In this document: positions 34,381 through 46,346 of the stretch, in pieces | Layout: each line of letters begins with the position of its first letter | How positions within the stretch are numbered: position 1 is the first letter of the stretch | From: Cyathus striatus | Lineage: Eukaryota; Basidiomycota; Agaricomycetes; Agaricales; Nidulariaceae | Assembly (NCBI GenBank): GCA_025738555.1 | Contig: JAOVFP010000002.1 | Span: 248,001-312,000, forward strand | Length of the DNA: 64,000 nucleotides | Reading direction: 5' to 3' | Notes under the pieces: model-generated | The model's database searches: none | What the model was told of the DNA's origin: nothing | The model's input: only the letters and a program-made list of their open reading frames with translations | Translations under genes and position numbers: made by a program

Positions 34381-34849
34381 GAAGGAGTTGGTTAAAGGGA
34401 ATGAAACAAATATCCTTAGGTGTTCGTCACTATATAGCGTATACTGATTATAGTTCATCCCCTCGTTTTCGAGTCCCCCACACGTGTAGAACGTGTGTCA
34501 GACATTGACTCATGATCAGACATTAATTCTTTCAACTTTGCTAGTTTTCAGCGCTAATGAGGCCGTGAAGGTATTGAGGATCTAGGGTATTGGTGATACA
34601 TTCAGTTGAGGTGTTCTTCAATTATCATTAGAGTCTCAAATAGAGGTGATAAATGTGAACATATGCATTGGGGATTGACATGTGAGGAAATTCATGTTTT
34701 ATTGTCTACCAAACTTCTGTAGTTTATCAATAAATCGGCGTGAGTGCAGCCTCATGTTATCACATGACAGGATTTCATTTCTCGTATACTTATATTTAGC
34801 TACGCATTTCGGTACTCGTATAAACTTTGTTTAAGAATGTGTTAACCCC

Positions 34850-35809
34850 TCAAAAAAACCCGCTGAACGATTGAATGCCTTTCAACTGATTCTCGATATC
34901 TGTTTTCCAGCTCTCCAGTCTGTTAGGACATTGCGAGCACTGTCCTCTTCCAGTTTCAATTAACGAACGAAGATCAGAAAGAGATGAGAGGTTAAGGTTT
35001 GACATCAGTGTTCCGGACATCACGCCGTTGCAATTTCGGCAGTTATGTACATTGCACGATGCAAGTCGGCTGTACGCACTAGTCAAAACGTCTTGCCATT
35101 GCTGACGATAACAAACCTGGCCGCATACATTTAGAGTTAGCTACATTCATTGACCGTAGTTTATGCAATACACACTAGTAGGAACTCACCCAGGGCAATA
35201 TCAGATGGGGAGGGAGAAGACGGACAACGTCGCCTATGGAATTCGAAACAACAAGAGGTGCGGCAGCATCGACAACTTCGTTGTAATTATGTTTCGCTGC
35301 ATAGGCCATTATATGCTCCACGTTTTGCTTATTATCGAGAAATTTGCTTATGGCATCTGTTAGCACGCCCTGCGGGCCAACCCGATCTCGAGAAGAAACA
35401 TACATCATGCGTATATGACAGATATTCATTGCAGGAAACACTTCGTACTTCTCAGCTGCCTCAGCAAGAGGTGCAAGTACTTCAAATTTCGTGTTGGCTA
35501 AGCTTGGATGACGCTTTGCATACACAAATTGGAAAAGTAATTCGAGAGTCTCGAACGTTTCCGTTAGGGGTATCGGAGCTCCATCCGTCTCGAACTCTGC
35601 TGTAGGAAAGCCGCCGGTAGTGATTTCGAGGTTCTTCTTGTGGATAGAGAAACGAGCACCATCAGATGAACGAAATATTACGTCTGCATCGGCGGCATTG
35701 ACTGACAAAAATTACTATCAGTTAGCAGCCGTAAGGTGTTATACAGATAAAACATCATACATGTATTAGACTGAGCAGGGACAGCAGTGGCAGGTCTGCG
35801 CAGTGGCAT
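34850..35809 (-). CDS. BTB/POZ-domain protein, intact copy (D)
   Basis: Minus-strand exons 35809-35761, 35701-35190 and 35116-34850 join in phase (introns of 59 and 73 nt) to 275 residues. The leader MPLRRPATAVPAQSNT is followed by the BTB domain (DADVIFRSSDGARFSIHKKN to about LAPLAEAAEKYEVF) and a helical linker (KFLDNKQNVEHIMAYAAK). The last exon carries a cysteine-rich tail (CNVHNCRNC, CSQCPNRL) that could bind a metal. A TATA-like tract lies about 55 bp upstream. The gene is nearly identical in structure to copy E at 48 kb, including upstream and downstream DNA, so one arose from the other by segmental duplication. Confidence 0.85.
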
Positions 35810-36994
35810 TGAATGATAAGGAGAGGTGGGGTGGAAGAGACGTTTTTTGAAGCTGTTGCATTATATATATTACTGGTCCAGCTTCATGATGGACTTAAAG
35901 TTTACAGATAAGGAAAACGTGTGCATCAGACCCTATTCCAAGTCTCAGTACGTATGGCAGGGTGAGGCATTCGACGGTTTCTTAAGCCAATTATAAGTTA
36001 GTAAATATTTGTACAAGATGCGAAAATGTTATAATAAGATCCAAAAGAAGATATGACACGGCGAACAATTGTCATTCCAGTACGATCGAAAGTCGGTCAT
36101 TCCAATAGCCTTCCAGTCTCTTTTCCAGCTCCAAACATGTGTATCAATCGATTTAGCGGCTTGAAGACACAAAGGGAACGAGGCGTGTTCGGTTCGAGAC
36201 TCCCGAGTCCGGTTTGTTGATCTTCGCGTAGTGAATGCATACCAAGTGGCGTGTGAGAACATGCATGAGGGTGATTTAAACCTTCGTTTCAGAGATGTCC
36301 CGTGATGCAAGTTCTCTTCACTTTCACAGTTCTATTTGGAATAATGTAGTATGATCATTAAGAGCTGAAAAGATTGTATAGGATTTGTGTACAAGCAGTT
36401 ACATTTTATGATAAGTCCGAAATGTATGTATTAACAATATACGATTGAACTTATACAGGTTCTTGTTCTGAGTTAATTGAAGACTGTGCCATCCATAGAT
36501 ACTTTATAAAGTTTTATTTCCAGAAATTATATGCTGTCTATGCCAATCTATCTATTTAATGTTTAACACTAATCAGTCCTTTCGGTGAATAAAAAAAATA
36601 ACATGACAGGAGGATTAACGGATAGACAACAATCATTCCCCTGTATCTTAAGCAGTGGTAGCAACAATTGAGTTATAAGTACTCTGATTTTCACTGATAT
36701 AAATAACGTCGAATACCTTATTACGACACGGCAATGGAATAATGCAAAGGCAATACAGAAAAAAGTTGGAACAACTCAAGAACAACTACAAGATTAATGT
36801 TAAGCTTGAAACTCAATATATGCTTATAAGCGTGAGATATCTTTAATATCTGGAAGAAAAGGCGAATGACAACATGCAAAAGCGACATAATATTTAATTA
36901 TCAATATTACTTCTATGCGAGATATCTTCCAATCGTAGTAATATCTGCCATGTGTTCAAGTAAACCAGTTCATTTAATACCAAGTCTTGTATTA

Positions 36995-37801
36995 TGGTGC
37001 AGGGCGCTTAGTCACCTCCACTTTGGAACAACGGCGGAATCAGCAGGTGAAAAAATTTCAAATTGTACTGATGTAGAATTACGGTTTGGAACTTGTATCT
37101 ACGCCTAGAAATACTCATCATTTTATGCTCATAATTGTGTATGCCTGGACGAAGTAAAGCTCAAAAGATCGCTGCAGCATGAGCTCGAGAGGCCAAAGCT
37201 CGAAAGAAATTGGGCCTATATGACGACATCCTATCTGATTGTGACCACACGTCAGATAGTGAATCTGAATCCGAGGGCACAGGTGGCTGGAATGGTACCA
37301 TCTTCTATTTGCCATCTGACTTCGAGGGTTCTGGTGGAGATTATGATGGCACATTTACTGCACTTCAGGACAACTTACCAAAGGCACTTGAATCGGTACC
37401 AATAGAAACTACTCGGAGATGGGAGCATCACACAATACACTGGGTGAATGCATATCTGGAAGGGCTCAGAGCAAAAGAGGTGCAAATAAAGGTGAGGCAA
37501 TTCTCGTCGAAGAAGCATGCCTCATCGAAGAATTCCTGAGTCAGTTGCATCGGCAATGGATGACTAATATTGCCATATTAAGTAATTTATTACCTTATAT
37601 GGAAATGCTTATATAATGCGGCGGAATTCACTTCGGACAAAAATTATAACTCCTTCAGTTTTGAGAATTTTGAAATTCTGTCTGGGCATATTGTTCCTTA
37701 CACCAAAAGAATCATTTTGGCTAGAGGAATAAGAAAAAAATTGTTTCCCACGATGTTATATCAGTTGTTCCAAAGTGGAGGTGACTAAGTGCCCTGCACC
37801 A
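36995..37801. mobile_element. TA-flanked TIR element nested in the CAC element (807 bp)
   Basis: Termini TGGTGCAGGGCGCTTAGTC and its inverse (one CpG-type difference, GGCG versus GGCA) extend about 38 bp as near-perfect inverted repeats and are flanked by TA dinucleotides (36993-36994, 37802-37803). A TA target fits the Tc1/mariner-IS630 superfamily. It carries one 109-codon frame. Because it lies inside another TIR element, it inserted later. Confidence 0.7.
37210..37539 (+). CDS. unrecognised 109-codon frame in the TA-flanked element
   Basis: Ser/Glu/Asp-rich N-terminus (SDSESESEGTGG) followed by a basic helix-like segment (RRWEHHTIHWVNAYLEGL) and KKHASS. This layout, an acidic stretch and then a basic W-containing helix, is like the N-terminal part of some fungal DDE transposase-associated proteins, but no catalytic motif is present. 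Possibly a truncated element gene; the stop at 37539 is followed by more basic codons in other frames. Confidence 0.3.
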   Translation: MGLYDDILSDCDHTSDSESESEGTGGWNGTIFYLPSDFEGSGGDYDGTFTALQDNLPKALESVPIETTRRWEHHTIHWVNAYLEGLRAKEVQIKVRQFSSKKHASSKNS

Positions 37802-37941
37802 TAGCCATATCGCCATCATCTCTTTGTATTTTCGGGCCGGTTTGTTCGGTGGTGCACGTGTTCGTATTGGAAAGGTGACTGGAAAGTTACTGGAATGACT
37901 GACTTTCGATCGTACTGGAATACCAATTGTTCGCCGTGTGA

Positions 37942-39617
37942 CTACTGTGCGAATGACTGGAAAGGACGAGCTCGTGTGTTTGATTCATGCATGGTGCAGA
38001 TTTTATCAGCTATTGTTTTTATTTTATTTCTATACTTTGTTAAGAAAGATAGAATAATAAATTTATAAGATATCTAAATTTATTTTGCATCTATAATTAC
38101 TGATGAAGTATGTAGTAATTTGTGTAAAATTTGTATTCAATAACTGTGGAGTGTTTAGACAGTTCATACATTACCAACACTTCTTATTTCCAAAGAAAAG
38201 TGCATTGAAGAATTACCTCAGTATACTGCAAATCATGCTCGTTACGTGCAGTCAAAGGAAAGAGAAACAAATGTTACAGGTTTACTAAGTGAATCATATA
38301 CAATAAACTAATATTATCATCACTAATAAGTAAAGTCGCATGGAGTATTGGTAGAACATCCCTGAAATGAAGTTTTTCTGTCTTGTAGTTGTAAGTTCGA
38401 TTCCGTGTTGATGCATTTCAAATCATTCAGATACCATATCTTATTTTTACAACAGGCGACACCATTAAGTCTGTGGTACTATTTTACCTACACTATTTTA
38501 TCTTCAAACTACATACCATTTGTAAGGACATCATTATAATCAACAATATATACTGAAGATAAAATGTTTACAAGATATAGACTTACTCATGATGAAGCTC
38601 ACACGAGGCATGGATGTAGTATGCTGGCTTGGTTATTGTGATTCATGCACAAAGTAAATATTGCGCCCGGCTATCCAATAGGTTTTATTACGATCTAATA
38701 TTCCAGACCTGCTATCACATGTTTGTAAACCAGTTCATTTTATTATTGCACTTGTGACTGATGATCTTGAAAGATCTTACATGACAGCATCTGCTACAGG
38801 TCTCGCTACAGCACAACACTGATCGTTACATGACAGCCAAAAACCCGCCTAGTCTGGAAGCTGAACTGTCTAAGACGAGAACACACTGGCGTTACATGAC
38901 TGGCGTGGGGTATCTCATCGATAGACGGTCCGGTTAAACTCATTGACATTTTAGTATATCGTTCCTTACGCTGTCCCACCTCTATCCCCCACTGTGGGAC
39001 CTGACTGGGGCATCAAAAACATTTAAGGACTCATAAGAATGATCTATGTGAGGTTAAAATGTTGAAATAGCATGAAAATGTGGTAAAATATGTGGGGCAA
39101 TTATGTAACAGCACACTATAGCAGTGCTGTACAGGTTTCAATTCAGAGCTTGAGAATTTCCATGAGCAAAGCGAGCCACCGAAAAATAGACCCTAACCTC
39201 TATTCAAATTGCTCTGTGATGCATGATTAATGAGACATCTGTTCAAGTTCAAAGCATCATGTGATGCGTGACTGAACAGTTGGTCAAAAGTCTACAGTAT
39301 TATACCTAACAATTTCTCTGAAATATATACAGGAACTAATAATGTATGTACGTTGAAAAATAATTTGGTATATTGTACAAGAGGGAGGGAGGAACATTTG
39401 TGGAAGGCAAAGTGTAAGGAACGCTACACCAAAACCTTAACAAGTTTTACCGGTCTGCCTATCAACGAGATAGGCCACGCATCCTCACATGACAAAAAGC
39501 GTGATCTCATTCCCAGGATAGGCAGACCAGCCCTCCGGTCTAAAACCCGCTGTGTGAGCCACTGCCTGTTATAATTCATACACGTGACTTATGAGACTGA
39601 TGTTATCAATTCATTTT
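37942..39617. other. no protein gene recognised; hairpins and tRNA-like motif
   Basis: Contains GTTACATGACxGC-type motifs repeated at 38777, 38821 and 38894, and an inverted pair GGTCTGCCTATC / GATAGGCAGACC at about 39453 and 39517. A possible Pol III promoter lies at 38347-38404. These suggest one or more decayed non-autonomous elements, but no complete boundaries were found. Confidence 0.35.
38347..38404 (+). other. tRNA-like A/B box pair (possible SINE head or tRNA relic)
   Basis: ATTGGTAGAAC followed about 48 bp later by GTTCGATTCC, an excellent B-box match. The stems expected for a tRNA cloverleaf do not pair well, so this is not called as a functional tRNA. A tRNA-derived SINE head is the alternative. 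Confidence 0.3.
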
Positions 39618-39931
39618 CTATTTCTTATGATCTATTACATCTTTTATTTCCTCCTCCACAGGCCGAATTGGATGAAGTACCAACATCTTATCCGTATGAC
39701 CACTAGCGGATAATATCGGAGGGCAAGCAGTTCCATTTCCCTGCATACAACCAAGGCATGAGAAATGATAAGTATTCCACATTGAACTCTAGCTCACTTA
39801 CAATCATATACTGAGGTAACCTATTAGGATTGAACAGTAGAACACTTTCCAAAAGATAGATTTGCTCTTTCGAAAGAGAGATATTGAGCATTCCAGTATT
39901 GGCTAGAAGCTGCTCGACTTTCCCACCTCCC
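39618..39931 (-). pseudogene. C-terminal part of split aldo/keto reductase paralogue
   Basis: Minus strand: from [10 protein letters not shown] through [10 protein letters not shown] to LPQYMI, a GTAAGT-AG intron (61 nt, 39809-39749), then GNGTACPPILSASGHTDKM and a stop at 39618-39620. It matches the last two exons of the intact gene at 49280-50765 from mid-exon 6. Its first base abuts the inserted element that starts at 39932; the missing upstream part lies at 47619-47855. Confidence 0.75.
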
Positions 39932-40651
39932 TATGGAAAGCCAGACAACCACGCTCGACTACGTCAAAATCTTTGAGCTCCAACCTTCGGCTCTTCAGCA
40001 AAGTGCTTAGATGCTCACTTAGATACTTGCTGTTTGGGCAGAATTTCGGCTAACAACTTAATTAATTATCAGAACCCTGTACTGCTGCCGATCTACAGTC
40101 TGCGACAGGCAAAACCCGCCAATTTTTTGAGCGAACTTAAGTGAGTTTTTCAGCAATGACAAATGAGTTTTAAACTCCGAAAACCGTCGGAATAGCATAG
40201 TTACGATGTATTTATTAAGATTCCACGAGCCGATTTTTCGATTTCCAATTTTTTTATTTTTTGACCCAAAAATTTGGCACTCGGCCATAAAAAATAGTAC
40301 AATTCATGGAAAATGCATTTTTAGCATCCTCTCATCAATTGCGATATGATCCTGCAAAAATAGATGCCCCTGAATTGCCTCAATGAGCACCAAAAATATA
40401 TCTTTCTAACCACCATGCCAGGAGGTTGACCCAAGAAAAAGAGCTGAAATACAAGTGGACTTTGCAATAATCAGTCAAGAACTAATCTTCAAAGCTCCTC
40501 CCCACCACCTGTCACTAACACATCCTCCCCAGAGCCCAATACAAGTCCTGAAAATGTGATCAGTGGGGGGATCTATAAGTGTGTCTAAACCACAGCTAAT
40601 CAGTGAGGATGGTGAATTACTTCAAGACCCTTACTGCTCAGATGAGGATCT

Positions 40652-40982
40652 TATTAGTAAGTAGAATCAATACTCAGTTCTCGCAGAGAATAGCGACGAC
40701 TCTATATTACCTATTAGTAAGTAGAATCAATACTACATAGGTAATATTAGTAAGTAATACTACAGCTAATTCAATAGGGTTTGCTCACCTCAGTTCTCGC
40801 AGAGAATAGTGATGACTGAGGAGAGCAAGACCTCTTCTAAACTACTTAAATACTGGATAAAAATGAAAATTGTAAAACAACTCATATCGAATCATTGGAA
40901 TAATGTTGGCGGCGCTTGTCCGGGGTACGCACGGCGCATCAATAGCGCACGGATTGCATAAGCAACCTTACATGCTCCAATA
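40652..40982 (-). repeat. copia LTR (3' LTR in element orientation, 331 bp)
   Basis: Matches 45644-45977 at about 97%. Several of the few differences are CpG transitions (AGCGACG versus AGTGATG; CGGCGCATC versus CGGCACATC). The LTR boundaries, fixed by the GATCT target duplication, are TATT...AATA rather than TG...CA. Confidence 0.85.
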
Positions 40983-40993
40983 CTCCCCCTCAA
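40983..40993 (-). other. polypurine tract of copia element
   Basis: Minus-strand TTGAGGGGGAG immediately precedes the 3' LTR, the expected position of the plus-strand primer in reverse transcription. Confidence 0.6.
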
Positions 40994-43900
40994 TCCTTGC
41001 ACGCCCTGAGTCCTAATTCAGACGCAAAGTGTTTAACCTTGGCGCTCGGTAGTGCCTTGGTCAAGGTATCTGCAACCATATCATCAGTAGGACAATAAAC
41101 TAACTCAATCTTCCCTTCTTCAACAATCCAGCATATAAAGTGAAAACGAATATCGATATGCTTCGTGCGTGCATGATATTGTTGGTCCTTGGTGAGCACG
41201 ATAGCAGATTGGTTGTCGCTGAACAGGGTTGTAGGTCCAGGAATATTGCCAAACAGCTGGCCAACCAAGAGTGCGTAGCCACAGGGCTTCTTTGGCAGCG
41301 TGAGTGGCTGCCACGTACTCTGCTTCCATGGTTGACAGTGCCACTAGGTCTTGTCTTTTTGAACTCCAAGAGACTGCTCCTCCATCGATGAGGAACGCAT
41401 AACCAGATACAGCCCTTCTATGTTCAAGATTGCTGCCATCCGCATCACCAAATCCCGCGAGGTCGACTGACTTATGTCCGAAAGTCAACTCATACTCTCG
41501 TGTCCCAGCTAGGTAAGCGTACACTGTGGTCAGAGCTTGCCAATGTGCTAATCCTGGGTTATCATTGAAGCTAGCGAGCTGGCCTACAGCGTAGGTGATG
41601 TCTGGCCTGGTCCCAAGTGACAGATATTGGAGGGAGCCTACGGCTTTGCGATACGGCTTGTCATGCATGCGTGCAAACTCATCCGCTGTCTGGGGAGACT
41701 GGGACTTTGACAGTCGAAGGCCAGGGCTCATTGGCATTGCTCGTGGTTTCAGACCGGTAAACCCGAAACGCTCAAGGATAGAGTCAATGTATGCTTTCTG
41801 GGATAACGAAATGGTATGTTCTTCGTGGTCCCTATGCACGGTGAATCCTAATATCCAATGAATTTCTCCTATATCTGATATTTCGACCTCCTTCCTTAAC
41901 GTGCTCTTAACCTCATCCATCAGGGCCATTTTCGACGTTGCTATGGTCAGGTCGTCGACATGCGCAGCAATAATTATTGCGCCACCTTTGTCGACTCGAT
42001 AAAATACGGCCTGATCCACTTCGCACTGCGACATTCCTAGATGGTCCTTCAAGATAGAGTTGAGCTTCTTGTACCAGTGACAACCACTCTGACGAAGACC
42101 ATACAATGGGCGTAGGAGGCACAGGACTTTATTGGGATCTGAGGTCAGATGTAAGCCCGGTGGAGTTTTCATATAAATTACTTCGTTTGCTCAAAGCTTC
42201 CGTTTAGATATGCACTCTTTACGTCTACCTGGTGAATTTCGAAGTCCAGTCGTGTGGCATACGCAAGGATAACACATATCGACGCCATCTTCGCAACCGG
42301 TGCATATGTGTCGAAGAAATCCACCCCAGGGACTTGAGAAAAACCTTGAGCTACGAGCCGGGCCTTGTAGCGCTGAATTGCGCCGTTCATGTCACGTTTG
42401 ACCGCATACACCCAACGACATCCTACAATGTTTGCACCTCGAGGTGGAACTTCCAATCTCCAAGTTCCATGCGCCTCTAGTGCCGCTTGCTCTTCGAGCA
42501 TTGCCTCCTCCCATCGTGGCCAGTCCGGACTGCGTTTTGCTTCCGCAAGTGAGCGAGGTTCCAAACCATGTGCCTCAGCCATTGCGGCTGCCATTGCCAG
42601 TCCTCCTATTTCTTCGTCCATCTCAGGGGTCTCATGGACATCACCAAAACTGCCAGGGACCTGCATTCCTTTTGGCAGGTTGTTTCGAGGAGATCAACGA
42701 ATAGTGGTACTGCCCACTCCAGCTTGGATGTCGCGTACATACTGAGAGGGTTTTCGGTTTCGTGTTGGTCGGGGTTCGGGTTGAATAGCAAGTAGAGATG
42801 AGTTGCTCAGTAGTTCAGGTTCGTCGATGTGTTCTCCCGAGTGTTCCTCCCCCTCATCTCCCATGTCCTTTCCAGCTATGTCTGTGTTGGACTCGCCAAC
42901 TACCAATTCCTCCCCCTCGAGTTCAACATCCTCCATGTCATCAGGAATGTCGGTCTCAGAGAAGTACACGGTTCTCTCAACGCCGATACTACGCTTTTTG
43001 GGCCAGTAAATTCGGTGACCATTACTATGGACATCGTATCCTACCCACCGGCCCAGACGTGCGCGTGTTCGTATCTTGCCAGCATTGGGGTCGTGCACCC
43101 ATACCTGTGAACCCCACAAAGGTAAGTTCCCCAGATATGGTACAATACTGTGAACCTTCTCATAAGGTGTTCGTCCTCCTAGGGCCCTTGTCGATGTACG
43201 ATTCTTCAAATATACCGCATGCAACAGAGCTTCTCCCCACAAGAAAGTAGGAAGACCTGCTGTTAACAGCATAGCTCATACCTTTTCCAGTAGAGTCCGG
43301 TTAAGGCACTCAGAGACACCATTTTCTTCTGGTGTATCGTGCACGGTAAGTTTCTGTTGGATGCCGAGTTGGTCGAGGTAGTTGCGGAATTCATCTGATA
43401 GGTATTCTCCACCGCGGTCCGAGCGAAGGCAAGCAATGCGTGCTTTCATATGAACATCTACCCATGCGATGAAGCTCTTGAATGATGTGAAGGCTTCATC
43501 CTTGGTACATAGTAGGTAGATTGTTGTCCATCGTGAAAAATCGTCCGTAAAACTGATAAAGTAACGTCGATGACCCAATGTTTCAGTATCAGCAGGTCCC
43601 CAAATATCGGAGTGAACTTCCTCGCCGAAAGATGTAGCTTGAGGACCAGCTCGAGCCTTTGGCACCGGGCGTCGCGATGCTTTAGCTTGAATGCAAACAT
43701 CGCATTGCAATGGCTCATCTTTGTCTTCCAGCTCGATACCACTGATCAACCCCTTAGATATCAACTCTCGTGCGGCACACGGTGCGATGTGGCCCATACG
43801 ATGGTGCAACTCCATTACCGACATCCTAGTCACAGGATTCCCTACAGCCACAGTAGCCTGCCCATCCCTTAATACCATGTAAAGTCCCCGCGACTTCGTA

Positions 43901-45567
43901 ATACGTCCTATCGAGTCTCCACCCTTGCTGCGTCGAAATTCGCACTCTCCCCCTCCAAATATAGAATAATAGCCTGCATCGTCAATGCGACCGATTGACA
44001 CAAGGCAAAAACCAATAGATGGGGTGTATAATACATTGGTAAGTCATATTTTCACCCTATCTTTGCCGTTTGGGATTGAAATAATAACGTCCCCAATCCC
44101 TTCAGCTAGGAATGATTGTTGGTTTGCCGTTGTTAACGATCGTGGTTCAATGGCTGTAAACGTTATGAAATCATCACGGAAAGGGGATATATGGTGTGAT
44201 GCTCCTGAGTCATAAAGGTCGCAAGGATCCAGTTTCATCCCGGCGGCAGCGGCGGCGGCTACGTCCTCAACAGCTTTCAACATCCTAACCTGTGATAGGT
44301 TCACAACCTCTTCGTTAGTGAGTACCGTGGTGCCTGCTGCATCTTCTTCATCGTCATAGGGTAAAGCTTCATCTACCTCTGTCCAACAGGCTCCCGTCGC
44401 AAGCATGTGGTTTGTGGAAGGCTCAGTAAGGATACTATTGACCCTGTCTTCTTCTTCAAGTGGCGTATTGTCTGCATAGAAAACCATCCATGCGCCAGCT
44501 ATCTCATCAAGGCTAGCTGCTGTGGACACGGACCCATTGTTTTTCCCGAATGGCGGTTTGGACTTTGCATTGGATGAGCCTTGCCCATCCTTGCTATTGT
44601 CCTTCTTCGGGGAGGGACACTGGTCCTGTTTGTGTCCATGGCCACCACAGTTCCAACATTCACCCGTGGCACGCTGGTTTCGACGATTTTGACCCTGTTT
44701 GCAACGTCCTCCACCTGCCCTCGAGCCGGGCTTTTCACTTGCCATGGTGCTTGCAGCTGCGACTCTGGATGACTCGGAGTCCTTCACCTTGCCAACCCCC
44801 TTGGTTTTCTTGTCACCATACACCCGATCCCACTCTTCCAGAACAAGATGGATCATATATTCTGGTTTGAGTTGGGCCTGCAGGTGTTTGGTAGTGGGCT
44901 TGGTGTTGAGTGCGGTCGATGTTGCAGCTGTAGCCTCAGTGGTCTCGCTGGATGGAGTCGCATCAGGGGTAGCAGCCAGTTCGCTTTCTGAGTCTTCTAG
45001 GGTCTTAACGATGGCGCATACGTTTGCGACAATCTGGGAGATATAGGTCGATAGGTCGGGCAGTGGTTCTAGGAAGTTTATAACAAGACTGCGGTACTCA
45101 TCGTCATTGATTGAAATACCCATTGACTTCAACTTTTCGTACTCCAAGTTCAACTGGTCGAACTCGTCGTGCAAGTTTGCGCCTGCCCGGTAATGCCTAG
45201 CCAAAAACTTCGTTCATAAATTTGTCTGCATCATTACGGACTTGCTAGTGAACTCGGTCACGATCCCAGACCACATCTGGGCAACGGTTTGTTTGGATAA
45301 GTACTTCGTGAGTATCGAATCCGGTAGCTTCTGCATCAGCAAGTACGATGCCAAATCCTCCTTTTCTTGCCATGCTTCAAGTCCAGTTGGTCCAGTCGAG
45401 CCTTCCGCGGGTTTCTTGGCTTCTCCTGTGAAATGCTTCCAGACCTTCTGTGCTTTCATGGCGCCAATGAAACGGGTCCGAAACATGACCCAATTTGCTC
45501 CAGTACTGTCAAGCTTGTCAACAGTTTGCGAGAGGTTCATCGGGCTAGGGTTACTGGTAGTCGACAT
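40990..45567 (-). pseudogene. copia gag-pol polyprotein, degenerate
   Basis: Order from 45567 down: Gag; zinc knuckle CWNCGGHGHKQDQC; protease YDSGASHH; integrase with HHRMGH...CDVC and the DDE residues in SFTDDFSRW, RSDRGGEY and ENGVSE; reverse transcriptase with HVDDLTIA; RNase H with GFGDADGSN and STMEAEYVAA; and a C-terminus ending about 40990. This is the Ty1/copia order (integrase before RT). Damage: in-frame TGA at 45214-45216, 44044-44046, 43276-43278 and 42694-42696, and frameshifts near 42175 (between FEQ and the IYMKTPPG motif) and near 41268 (after EALWLR). All in-frame stops outside the frameshifts are TGA. It cannot make a functional polyprotein. Confidence 0.9.
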
Positions 45568-45643
45568 AGTAGCAGTGTGTTGTATAAGTGTGTGATATAA
45601 TAAATGTATAGCAGTTCAATTGGCAGGGGCGGGGCCCATAACC

Positions 45644-45977
45644 TATTAGTAAGTAGAATCAATACTCAGTTCTCGCAGAGAATAGCGACGACTCTATATT
45701 ACCTATTAGTAAGTAGAATCAATACTACATAGGTAATGTTAGTAAGTAATACTACAGCTAATTCAATAGGGTTTGCTCACCTCAGTTCTCGCAGAGAATA
45801 GCGACGACTGAGGAGAGCAAGACCTCTTCTAAACTACTTAAATACTGGATAAAAATGAAAATTGTAAAACAACTCATATCGAATCATTGGAATAACATTG
45901 GCGGCGCTTGTCTGCCAGGGTACGCACGGCACATCAATAGCGCACGGATTGCATAAGCAACCTTATGTGCTCCAATA
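45644..45977 (-). repeat. copia LTR (5' LTR in element orientation, 334 bp)
   Basis: Starts at the GATCT duplication and ends next to GGTTATGGGCCCCG, where the primer-binding site should lie. The sequence contains an internal repeat of TTAGTAAGTAGAATCAATAC and of CAGTTCTCGCAGAGAATAG, as in the other LTR. Confidence 0.85.
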
Positions 45978-46091
45978 GATCTGGAGGACATTGCTTTGGA
46001 GGAGGATGACCCTGAGCCTGACTGGAATCATGTAGCATGAGTATATTTTCTATTGTAATCCATGTCTAAATTATTCAATACATTTTAACAG

Positions 46092-46346
46092 TACTGGGGG
46101 TGGGTGAAATATCAGTATCATGAAGAGAAAAAAACATTTCAAGATGCAAAAAATGCAGTTATGAAATACTTAGATGCTTGTCCTCTGGATGTTATTTGCA
46201 ATTTTATTAACTGAACATGGTGATTCATGAGTGCTTATAGGCATTGTTCAACAGGTGAAGCAGCAGGATGGGCTGTGAGGAAGCAGCACCAACACCATGA
46301 AGTCTCCAATCAGGCCATGATGGCACTTGAAGCTATTTTATCCTAA
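46092..46346 (+). pseudogene. C-terminal part of a Tc1/mariner-type transposase
   Basis: After an intron ending at 46091 the frame reads YWGWVKYQYHEEKKTFQDAK, LDACPLDVICNFIN and FMSAYRHCSTGEAAGWAV to a stop at 46344-46346. This matches the C-terminal region of DDE_3/IS630-Tc1 transposases common in basidiomycetes, where YWG follows the ELNPIE motif. In-frame TGA codons at 46212-46214 and 46221-46223 fall where the family has arginine (N-R-x-W-R-FMSAYR). A further TGA at 46038-46040 is in the upstream exon. The catalytic core is not recognisable, so the element is dead. Confidence 0.7.

Larger units (their letters stand above)
36057..37938. mobile_element. CAC-ended TIR element, copy 2 (1,882 bp, TSD TGA)
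   Basis: Left end CACGGCGAACAATTG and right end the inverse, CAATTGTTCGCCGTG. The first 60-70 bp of both arms match (CATTCCAGTACGATCGAAAG on both). Three-base duplications TGA flank it (36054-36056, 37939-37941). The arms match those of the 22293-23365 element. The interior is enlarged by a second insertion at 36995-37801. No transposase is recognised. Confidence 0.75.
40652..45977 (-). mobile_element. Ty1/copia LTR retrotransposon, 5,326 bp
   Basis: Two LTRs (331 and 334 bp), a 5-bp target duplication GATCT (40647-40651, 45978-45982), a purine-rich tract GAGGGGGAG next to the 3' LTR and a single gag-pol region on the minus strand. It inserted into a transposase-coding stretch of the Tc1/mariner element; removing it and one GATCT restores the plus-strand frame across the site. 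Degenerate but almost full length. Confidence 0.9.

Noticed and set aside
39453..39529. Inverted repeat GGTCTGCCTATC / GATAGGCAGACC as a terminator or structured RNA
   Set aside because: It lies in transposon-like sequence with a loop of about 50 bp and without a nearby gene; more likely part of a decayed element.
42798..43250. A 150-codon plus-strand frame across copia pol
   Set aside because: Antisense to the integrase-RT region of the copia polyprotein; no domain.
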